Assembly (NCBI GenBank): GCA_903813345.2
Contig: CAIIXF020000007.1
Location: forward strand, 38,674,671-38,738,670
Origin: Owenia fusiformis
Lineage: Eukaryota; Annelida; Polychaeta; Sabellida; Oweniidae
Reading direction: 5' to 3'
Length of the DNA stretch: 64,000 nucleotides
Below are positions 25,001-37,000 of the stretch, piece by piece. Position 1 is the stretch's first letter, and the number at the start of each line of letters is the position of its first letter. Both the position numbers and the translations under genes were made by a program. Under the pieces are notes generated by a model, which was given only the letters and a program-made list of their open reading frames with translations, had not been told where the DNA came from and made no database searches.

Positions 25001-28000
25001 TATCATCATAGAATAATGTGCTAGGGGCTAATCACATATAATAGCTTGTGTGCCATGTTCCAAAACTCCAAAGATGGAAGATAAAGGTTATCATCATAGA
25101 ATAATGTGCTAGGGGCTAATCACATATAATAGCTTGTGTGCCATGTTCCAAAACTCCAAAGATGGAAGATAAAGGTTATAATCATAGAATAATGTGCTAG
25201 GGGCTAATCACATATAATAGCTTGTGTGCCATGTTCCAAAACTCCAAAGATGGAAGATAAAGGTTATCATCATAGAATAATGTGCTAGGGGCTAATCACA
25301 TATAAAAGCTTGTGTGCCATGTTCCAAAACTCCAAAGATGGAAGATAAAGGTTATAATCATAGAATAATGTGCTAGGGGCTAATCACATATAATAGCTTG
25401 TGTGCCATGTTCCAAAACTCCAAAGATGGAAGATAAAGGTTATCATCATATAGAATAATGTGCTAGGGGCTAATCACATATAATAGCTTGTGTGCCATGT
25501 TCCAAAACTCCAAAGATGGAAGATAAAGGTTATCATCATAGAATAATGTGCTAGGGGCTAATCACATATAATAGCTTGTGTGCCATGTTCCAAAACTCCA
25601 AAGATGGAAGATAAAGGTTATCATCATAGAATAATGTGCTAGGGGCTAATCACATATAATAGCTTGTGTGCCATGTTCCAAAACTCCAAAGATGGAAGAT
25701 AAAGGTTATCATCATAGAATAATGTGCTAGGGGCTAATCACATATAATAGCTTGTGTGCCATGTTCCAAAACTCCAAAGATGGAAGATAAAGGTTATCAT
25801 CATAGAATAATGTGCTAGGGGCTAATCACATATAATAGCTTGTGTGCCATGCATTTATTCTCAACAATGCATGTACGAGAATAAAATAATTGCAGTCTCA
25901 ATTATGATTTAAGAGTTTTTTAATGCTGTGTCAAATTGAAACTGCAATCCAATAAAACATTACACGTTTAGATCATAATGCCTACAATATCAGGGTGTGT
26001 AAGTTTCATTCAGTTCTTGCCAATTTAGCCATGGCCATAACCGACAGAAATAATAGTAATAACCTCATTTCAGCAGGCAACATAGTGAAATCTTGGCCTA
26101 TTGGCTGACACTATGTTGCCCTTTGAAATGAGGTTATTGTTTTATTGCCACAAGCAGAGTATGACATCATTAACCTTGCCAATAATACAATAGTTTCATA
26201 GGTTGTCCAAAAGGGTCAGAATTTTTTAACAGTCTCTTGCAATGATTTAGCAAATGAATGTATGCATGATGGAAGAAAAGCTCATAAATACATGTACAGC
26301 TGTAAATATCACTGTATATATCACATTATTAATGTCCTATAAAAAATTTTTACAACTGAAACATATTGCTATTACAATTTTACATGTTGCACCTAAATTA
26401 CAGTAAAATCGGCACTAAAATGGCCCCTATTTTTAAATGAGCAGCCATTTTAAAATTGGCTTTCAAGCAGAACTTCTATCCCCATTGGGTATATGTGTAC
26501 AAAATATGAACAACAAAAATGGGCCAACGGTATCTGAGTGATTTCCCGGATGGACGGACATACGTACTAGGGGTGTGAATTTTTAATCGATCATCGATTA
26601 ATTGATCGACACAAGTTTAATCGATTAAGATTCTTAATACTCAATTAACTGATTCTAAAAAAGATAATCTTCAATATCCTGCCGTGATTAAACTTATTTG
26701 ATTTCACTGACTGATTGAGACCTAATATGTCAGGTTGACATGCCAAGCTTAAAACTCAAACTGCCAAACACACTAATTCCCGTAAACCTGACGCTTACCT
26801 TTGTTGTTTTTGTGTTTTACTGATGGGCTTGAGCAAGCTATTGGTAGCACTTTTAGTCCCATAGAAGTGGATTTTCAAACTTGCTAGAAGAAAACATTTT
26901 CCTGAATCATAATTTTACTTAATGTCTTACCTTTCATTTTTTATTGACCCAGAGATAACTTTTTGCATCGATATTGAAAAAAATCAGGATGATATTACAA
27001 GCCCCAACTTTGGCTCTTCGGAAAGGACACACACATAATTGCAATTATAAATCATTACAAAGTCCTTAATAATGTTTGATTATATATGAGACAATCATGA
27101 TAGTATATATGTGTACCATATGACGAAACTACACTTGTCCAAAGCTCTTCGGAAAGTACATTTTTTAGTGTATTGCTAAATACTGTTTAACAGATTGAAT
27201 TTGAGGGAGCAATTTTTGGAGATTGTACATTTGTTTCTATTCAGGTATTCATGTTTTCGAGATTTACCACTGATTACATCATTAACTGTGATTTTTCATA
27301 GGTAAATATATGGGCGATAATATGGCAAAACATCATTAAAGTCATCACTTTAAGGTTATCATGAATGTACTTGTAGTTTTTTAGTTGCTGGGCTGGGGAC
27401 ATGTAGGCCTATGAAACAGCATTATGCACAGAAACGACTCAATTGTTGGTGGTAATTGTCAGTGAATTGAACCTATTATCACAGGAAAAATAGTGATGAA
27501 GATACAATTTTATATTTGCGGCATTCTTCATTTGCAATTTTACACTTGAGTGTTTTAAAGGGTTTTACAGTACTGTTCAAATCAAGATTCAATGTAATAT
27601 TTGTAAACATTGTGCTAATGCCTTTATACATCAGTAGAAAAGTTAGTTATAGACATCCAATACAGCATTCCTAATCAGAGACTGAATTGCTCTTCGGAAA
27701 GGACACATTTACTTTTGTAGTTCCTGTTTAAGTCTTAGTTACTTCAGTAAAGATATTTTATGTATAAAAGTTCATCAGAAAATATATTCCGGTGTGTTTC
27801 TCTTCAATATTGTTGGTAAATGCACTGTTTTGACAGAGTTAGTCTTTTCCGAAGAGCTCTTCGGAAAGGACTTTTTTCTTGTGTCGGAATTTTGAAATTG
27901 ATTTTACAGGTATATATGACAGATCAAAGCTATTTATTTGTTTTGAATATTCAAGAAACTAAATGCATTTTGTTTTAAAATAGTTTTTAGGGTATCATTA

Positions 28001-31000
28001 CTTCAGTCTTAAAATACACATGCTCTTCGGAAAAGACATTTGCGTGTCGGAAAATCAGTTAGTTATTTTGAGAGCCAATATCTCAGGAACCACTACATCC
28101 TTTTCTATAATTTTTTTAGTGACAGAATTTTAACATTCCGTACTTTTGATATCATCTTAAAAAAACTGTAAGCAAAGATTGGAAAATATGTTGAAAAATT
28201 CAGTCTTTTTTAACATAAAATTTACAACGAAATGTTACAAATGTTATAAAAACTATTATGGACACACTTGTTGCATATCATTTTAAAGCAAATTCCTTAA
28301 TCTTTCCAATGCAGCCAAATTACTTTAACTTACTCTATTCAAGTATATGTTTGAAGTATGTATGTAAAGGTAGATTTTTTCTTGGGAATTTGTTACATAG
28401 AGAATAAGGCATATTTTGATACATGAAAATTTATAAAAAAAATTATCATTCATCTTTCAAAAAAATGATATCTTCCTCAGACATATAGTGGGTATACCTA
28501 ATTAAAAAGACTGATTTCCCATCTGTATCTTAAGCCTTGCATTTTTTCTGGGTGCCAATATGAAAGTGCTACCAATAGCTTGCTCAAGCCCTGATACATC
28601 TTATTTATATATATATATATATTCAATAGAGGTATGCAATCAAATCAAACGAATGAATTATCGCCTACTACTAATTTAAAGAATTAGAAAATTGTAGGGA
28701 AATTATCTCCATCATTTATATAAGAATGATTAATCGATGATTAATCGATTAAAATATTTTTTTGATCGATTAAGTGATTTATCAACAGTGCACACCTCTA
28801 ATACGTACGTAGGGACGAACGAGGCGTTCTCTATATCCCTCCAAACTTCGTTCAATTGGATAATAAACAAGCCCAGAGTGACCCACCAAACACTTACTTG
28901 TTCCATCCTCTGAGCCTGATATAAGATAATGTTTGTCAGGAGAGAAGCTGGTTGAATAAACTGGCCCAGAGTGACCCACCAAAAGACTTACTTGTTCCAT
29001 CCTCTGAGCCTGATATAAGATAATGTTTGTCAGGAGAGAAGCTGGTTGAATAAACTGGCCCAGAGTGACCCACCAAAAGACTTACTTGTTCCATCCTCTG
29101 AGCCTGATATAAGATAATGTTTGTCAGGAGAGAAGCTGGTTGAATAAACTGGCCCAGAGTGACCCACCAAAAGACTTACTTGTTCCATCCTCTGAGCCTG
29201 ATATAAGATAATGTTTGTCAGGAGAGAAGCTGGTTGAATAAACTGGCCCAGAGTGACCCACCAAAAGACTTACTTGTTCCATCCTCTGAGCCTGATATAA
29301 GATAATGTTTGTCAGGAGAGAAGCTGGTTGAATAAACTGGCCAAGAGTGACCCACCAAAAGACTTACTTGTTCCATCCTCTGAGCCTGATATAAGATAAT
29401 GTTTGTCAGGAGAGAAGCTGGTTGAATAAACTGGCCCAGAGTGACCCACCAAAAGACGCGATTCGGAGGCTGATCGATCATCCATCATCCTCTCTAGAAC
29501 ATCATCTGGAAATAGAAAACAAATAAATGAGACATTATTTAAACATAAACAAAATAATGGTACGTGATTGCTGCTCCAAATTGTTATCAATTTATTTCAG
29601 AGACTCCCCACATAGGCGGGGGGCCGGAAATTTGAATGGTTTATGGTCCCAGGGGTTGGTTGAGTTCTTTGTCCTGGAAGTATTGAGAGGCAGATATGCA
29701 TGATTGCTGTACTAAGTCGCCGATTTAGTATGTTAATGTAATATACATGTACATACTAAAGGGGTTAACTTGTTCAACTTACCTTTCAAATAACATGAGT
29801 TAATAACATCATGTATGTACTTGGGCATTGATAAGTATAAAACAACAAGTATAGAAAGGTTACTACAACATTTATCATATAACATGATGTAATTTGTCTG
29901 CGGCAAGGAAGAAAAGACCTTATAAAAGCTGTCCTTTTTAAACATCATGGCAGTGATACCTGTGGTTGACTTTAATGATTATGGCCTCCATATTGATGCT
30001 GAGCACAGCCCAACTGATGAACAACTACAAGAGCTTGCAGAGGATGTGTATAAGGCATTCTCTGGGGTGGGCTTTATGTATATCAAGAATCATGGCATAT
30101 CAGCTGATTTGGTGAGAAATGTTAACTACATGTACATGTGCAGTTATATCAAACCATTCACTGGCTAATTAATATAACAAGAACTTGCAGAGGATGTGTA
30201 TAAGGCACTGACTGGGGTGGGCTTTATGTATATCAAGAATCATGGCATACCAGCTGATTTGGTGAGAAATGTTAACTACATGTACATCTGCAGTTATATC
30301 AAACCATTCACTGCCTAATTAATATAACAAGAGCTTGCAGAGGATGTGTATAAGGCACTGACTGGGGTGGGCTTTATGTATATCAAGAATCATGGCATAC
30401 CAGCTGATTTGGTGAGAGATGTTAACTACATGTACATGTGCAGTTATATCAAACCATTCACTGCCTAATTAATATAACAAGAGCTTGCAGAGGATGTGTA
30501 TAAGGCACTGACTGGGGTGGGCTTTAGGTATATCAAGAATCATGGCATACCAGCTAATTTGGTGAGAAATGTTATATGTTAGCTGATGTCATATGCATGT
30601 ATTTGTCATTGCATTAATTCAACTGCCACGATGTGCTTTTTTCAATCTAAAAGAATTTTGTTTCAGATCAAAAGAATGGAGAGTATTGCGAAGGAGTTCT
30701 TTAACTTACCAAAGGAAGAAAAAGAAAGTTTTGCTTTACTGCAGATCTCAAACATGGATATACAGGGATTGGAGGACAAAAGTGTGTATTTGTGTTTTGT
30801 TAAAGTTCCAAGATTTTTTCTTGCATGTTTTTGTATTTATCAATAATATAACACAAACACAATTCAGATTGATGTGGAGGACCTTTGATTGGGAAACATT
30901 ATTGGCCCCATCGACATATTAACTGATGACAAGAGATTTTCATACAAAGTGGTCTATGAATCTTTTCTTCATAATGTGATTCTTCAACCTAAATTTCTGA

Positions 31001-34000
31001 AAGCTGCTGTAACTGCTAGCAATTAAAAATTTCTCATTACTCGTTTCAGGTTAGGTGAATCCTTTGATGTAAAAGAAACTTATGATTTTGAATATTGGCT
31101 CCCTCCAGTAAGTATGTAAAAGAGATTCCAAATTTGACACATATGTTTGGCCATCAACTCTTCTCAATTCATCATACATTATAACTGAAATTTAGACAGT
31201 TTTCAACACCATTGTACAGGTCAAAGCTGAGAATATAATGCCAATTGCAAGCAATTAATCACACTCATTCATTACAACATATGAAAAAACAATGAACTAT
31301 AATATTCCAATTGAAAAGAACAGAAATATTGATGAATTTACAAAAAGAATAAATAATTCAATTGCACAAATGCGCTATTTTATTCAGAAATGGCCCAAGA
31401 ATGTGACTGGTTTTGATGAAGGATTTACAGAAATATTCAAAGAATTTTCCAATTTGCTTAAGCGAGTACTGGGGGTGATGGCATTATCATTACAACAGGT
31501 AGATAACAAGGCAATGACATGCAAAATGTCACAGCCTACCATTTGTTACAGATGCCAAACACTGAACACCATCAATAAAAAATGAGTTGGAGACTATAAC
31601 ATACATCTACAGGGGGTAAGAAAAATATTTAGGATATCCTCAAAATAAAAGCAGCTCTATAGATGACTGATACACAACTTATATTGTAGTCTTACCCAAT
31701 GTTATCAAGGTGTGATATGTGAAACTTGTTTTTTAATTTCAAAAAGTGGTTTTTGAAGGACTTTTTGAATTCATTAAACTTAAAGCATAATATATTCTTC
31801 CTTTTAACCCAGTGTCACAATCGACATCGGTTTAATTTTGAAGTTAAGCATATTTAGAAAAGATTAACAAATAAAAATAATTTTCAATTTTTTCAAAAAG
31901 TTTTTGCCACCTGAATAAGTCATAATGACATCACTTAGGTTCCAAAATATTTTTGATATGCTTAAACATTGAAGTTGCACATTAGATATGGCATTTTATT
32001 ACTGAAATAGTGTGTCCTTTGTTCAATCGTTGCACTGGTGTTAAAAAATAATCTTTTTTGAAATGTATGGTTGAATATTTGATGATTAAAATATTTCAAC
32101 TTTTTTGAAAAATGGTGGGAAATTTGAATATTTGAGAAATACTTTTTCAATTTTTTTTCTTCAAAAATCTCTAAAATAACTTTTAAAAGTCATGATAATT
32201 AGTAAATTAAGTAAATGAATGATAAAAACATATTTTCAAACTTTACACGGGGACTTTTAAGGGCAGGGTCAAATAATTGACATCCATATGTCGATGATAG
32301 TACTTTCGCAAGGGGTGAATGGTTTTTTCTTAAAAGTAATTTTGTATACCTTAAAAATTTGCCCTACACCATTTCATTGGTATATTCTCAATATTTTATA
32401 TTAAAAAAATGTTTATTTATAAATAAAAGCTTTACAACAGATTAAAAAGACATTTTTATCAAATCCACTAAGGTTATCTTGCCATAAAAGTTGTTTGTAT
32501 GTTACTAGTATTTTCTGAAGGAGATGGTTTTGACTTTTTGCCTCTGTTATATGTAAACATCAAGTGTCTTGGTGGAAAGTCATGATAATGCAATTATATG
32601 TATATGTACAGAGTAACACAGCATAGAAATATCCATGACTGGGAACAAATCTTGGTGGGGTTTGTTATAGAAAGTAGTTAGAATCTTTAATTTCAAAACA
32701 AACAGATTTAACCTTGCCAAAATAATATCTTATTCTGAGGAACACATTGTTGGGCTCTGAGATGGAAGGTTAGACAAAGATAAGGTTCTATAATTAAAAA
32801 AAGTTGGAAATATAAGATTGGAGTTGAAATAATAAATAAAGAAAAGACAAAAACAACTTTGTTTTGTGTTCAAGGAGTTTGAGTTTAAAAATACTTCTAG
32901 GTGAAAATGGACAGAATTATAACAAAAACTTCATCCAACAATTGTTATTTTTCTGTAAAGGAGAGAACTCTCTTCACCAAGCTCCATAACACTTTAACAA
33001 AGAAGACGAGGACACAGGTGAGAATATTAAACTATCCAAAGATGCCAGAAGATTTTACAAAGACTGAGAATCAAATGCGCCTAGGGGAACATACAGACTG
33101 GGGCACTGTCACCTTCATTGCACAAGATAATATGGGTGGCTTGCAAGTAAGTGCAAAGTATTTGAAAACATAACTACTTGACATTTTACTCTATCAAGCC
33201 ACAAAGATGGTTGCATCGTAGTTCTGATTTTATGTTTAGGTGAAATCACGCTCTGGAGACTGGATTGATGTCACACCTAAAGATGGTTGTATCATAGTTC
33301 TGATTACATGTTTAGGTGAAATCACGCTCTGGAGACTGGATTGATGTCACACCTAAAGATGGTTGTATTATAGTTCTGATTTTATGTTTAGGTGAAATCA
33401 CGCTCTGGAGACTGGATTGATTACACACCTAAAGATGGTTGTATCATAGTTCTGATTACATGTTTAGGTAAAATCACGCTCTGGAGACTGGATTGATGTC
33501 ACACCTAAAGATGGTGGTATGATAGTTCTGATTACATGTTTAGGTGAAATCACGCTCTGGAGACTGGATTGATGTCACACCTAAAGATGGTTGTATTATA
33601 GTTCTGATTACATGTTTAGGTGAAATCACGCTCTGGAGACTGGATTGATGTCACACCTAAAGATGGTTGTATTATAGTTCTGATTACATGTTTAGGTGAA
33701 ATCACGCTCTGGAGACTGGATTGATGTCACACATAAAGATGGTGGTATTATAGTTCTGATTACATGTTTAGGTGAAATCACGCTCTGGAGACTAAATTGA
33801 TGTCACACCTAAAGATGGTTGTATCATAGTTCTGATTACATGTTTAGGTGAAATCACGCTCTGGAGACTGGATTGATGTCACACCTAAAGATGGTTGCAT
33901 CATAGTTCTGATTACATGTTTAGGTGAAATCACGCTCTGGAGATTGGATTGATGTCACACCAAAAGATGGTTGTATTATAGTTATGATTACATGTTTAGG

Positions 34001-37000
34001 TGAAATCACGCTCTGGAGACTGGATTGATGTCACACCTAAAGATGGTGGTATTATAGTTCTGATTACATGTTTAGGTGAAATCACGCTCTGGAGACTGGA
34101 TTGATGTCACACCTAAAGATGGTTGTATAATAGTTCTGATTACATGTTTAGGTGAAATCACGCTCTGGAGACTGGATTGATGTCACACCTAAAGATGGTT
34201 GTATCATAGTTCTGATTACATGTTTAGGTGAAATCACGCTCTGGAGACTGGATTGATGTCACACCTAAAGATGGTTGTATTATAGTTCTGATTGCGGAAC
34301 TCATGCAGAGATGGACTTCAGACAAATTCCAAGCTAATGTGAGACATTGTTAAGGACGTGGTGGACTAAATAAAGCAAATTTTTAATTTTTGTAAAATGT
34401 ATTTTAAATGAAAGATCTTTCAATTTCCTACAAAATAAGACCAAAAAAACAATATGCTTCCGACTTAGTTTTTTCGTTACAGGCCTTGCAAAAGTACCTC
34501 CAAAACACCTTATTTCGCACATTTTTATGGGCAAAAATGTGCTTCCCATGTTATTTCAATGGGGATTTTACTGTTAACAGCACTGTTTTTACATTAATAA
34601 TTCTTAACTTTCAAAATTTTTAAATTTTCCTAAATTTTAACAAGTTTTAGAGAATATCAAGTAGATTCAGATAAAAGAATAAAAAAATGGGGTCACTGTC
34701 TTTGTTTTTATGCTAGAATCATTCTCATGGAACCTATTTTAAGGTATTTTTCTCACTTTTAATACATTTTAGGTGTTTTGCCAACACAGAGACTGAAGCA
34801 TCATATTACTTGTGAACCTCATCTCACCGACATTTAATAAAAAATATTCCGATTGATGTCTTCTTAGATTGTCACAGTTTATATTCACATGATACTTGCA
34901 TTGCAGAAATCACTATAGCCTACATGTACATCTGAAATATGGTTGCTATGGCAACGGGAACTCGAATCTCTTATGGCCCATTTTTATGTGTATTCATTTT
35001 TAGTATAGTACATAAATTATGTTATGTCATGGATAAAATGTCGAGGTTTTACCTTTAATACCAGTGAAAGAGCAAGTTGATTATGGCAGAGGCAAAGTCA
35101 TTAGATGCAGAACTGTCAAACTTCTTTTGTTTCCATGGTAACATGTTAAATATGTGAAGAACTTTTGTCAAGAGCTCTAATTGCTGGTTAATATTTGTGA
35201 ATGGAGCTTTAGACCGTATCTGTAATCATGTATCATCACAAAACAGCTCTATTAACTTGCCCAGGGACATTTTATCCAAGATAAAATTACTTTCAATGGT
35301 TGCCATGGAAACAGTTTGTTTATTGTCTCTTGAAAATAAGATGTTGCATCTTTTATATAAGATCTTTTTACTACTTCCATTGCAAATAATGTAATACTTC
35401 TAGGAGAAATGAAAGAATCCCCTCGCCTAATCAAGGAGCCCCTATTTATTTTACGTGCACTGAAATGATAACCAGTTCATTGTTACCATTGCAACTAGTT
35501 TGTTAATGAATATTGTTTCAATACAGTCTAGACATAATATAATTGATTACACTTTTTGGAATATACTTTTATTGCAAAACTTATTCTGTAAAATACCCAT
35601 ATAAACATAGGCAATCATTAAATACAGATATATCGATAAACAGTGATATTGACAGTCATCATATGCAGTGATATCAACAAAAAATATGTAGTTATATTGA
35701 CAATCACTATGTACAGTTATATTGACAATCATTACTTACAGTTATATTGACAATCATTATGTTCAGTGATATAGACAACCACTATGCAGTTATATTGCCA
35801 ACCATTGTGTATAGTTATATTGACAATCATTATGTTCAGCAATATAGACAATCACTATTTTCAGTTAAATTGACCAACTTTACTTACAGTTATATTGACA
35901 ATTATTCTGTACAGTTATATTGGCAATCATTATGTTAAGTGATATAGACAACCTCTATGTACAGTAATATTGACAATTATTCTGAACAGTTATATTGAGA
36001 ATCACTATGTACAGTAATATAGACAATCACTATGTGCATTATGTTGACAATCATAACATTCAGTTATCTTGACAACCATAATGTTCAGTGATATACATGT
36101 AGATAACCTCTATGTAGAGTTATATTGACAATCATTACATTCAGTTGTATTGACAATCATTCTGTGCAGTTATATTGACAATCATTATGTTCAGTGATAT
36201 AGACAACCACTTTTGTACATTTATATTGACAATCATTACTTACAGTTATATTGACAATTATTCTGTACAGTTATATTGACAATCACTATATACAGTAATA
36301 TTGACAATCTTTATTAACAGTTATATTGGCAATCATTCTGTATAGTTATATTGACAAGGATTGTGTTCAGTGACAATCACTATGTTAAGTAATATTGACA
36401 ATCATTACTTACATTTACATTGGCAATCATTCTGTACAGTTATATTGACAACCATTTACCATTGTACTCAGTGATATTGACCTGTTAAAAATCACTATTT
36501 ACAGTAACAATATTGACAATCATTACTTACACTTACATTGACAATCATTCTGGACAGTTATAGTGACAACCATTGTGTTCAGTGACAATCTCTATGTTCA
36601 GTAATATTGATAATCATTACTTACATTTACATTGGCAATCATTATGTACAGTTGTATTGACAACCATTGTGCTCAGTGATATTGACAATCACTATGTACA
36701 GTAACACTATTGACAATCATTACTTACACTTACATTGACAATCATTCTGGACAGTTATATTGATAACCATTTTACAAATACAAATACAAATAACCATTTT
36801 GTTCAGAGATATTGACAATCACTATTTGTTGAAATATCGACAATCATAATCTACACTAATGTTGACAATTGCTGTGTTCGGTGATATTGGAGTCCACGTT
36901 TGGAGGTTTCTATTAGACTAAGACTTGAATGTCTCCGACAATGTTACTATTCTAACCTCTTCAATCTCCTAAAGCATTATGAAGATGAAATCTGGAAATC

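Larger units (their letters stand above)
26330..28868 (-). mobile_element. GTCC-type element D, 3' part, split by a hAT-like insertion
   Basis: Bases 26330-26559 match the single-copy part of element A in inverse ('tacagtaaaatcggcactaaaatgg', 'cagaacttct...tatgtgtacaaaatatgaac'). The sequence resumes at 28801 with tacgtacg...CCCTCCAAACTTCGTTC and ends near 28863. The 2.2-kb interruption is the hAT-like element at 26568-28800. Confidence 0.75.

Noticed and set aside
22842-25850. CRISPR-like array
   Set aside because: Units are contiguous repeats with no unique spacers, in animal nuclear DNA next to a splice acceptor.
29733-29948. 71-codon minus-strand ORF upstream of oxygenase copy 1
   Set aside because: No family resemblance; it covers the likely promoter and 5' UTR of the oxygenase gene.
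30593-30922. 109-codon ORF overlapping oxygenase exon 2 in another frame
   Set aside because: It covers the shifted frame of exon 2 after the 1-bp loss plus intron; it is explained by the frameshift.
35547-35938. Short ORFs on both strands in 35.5-36 kb
   Set aside because: They are products of the ~24-bp minisatellite, with the same residues recurring by period.
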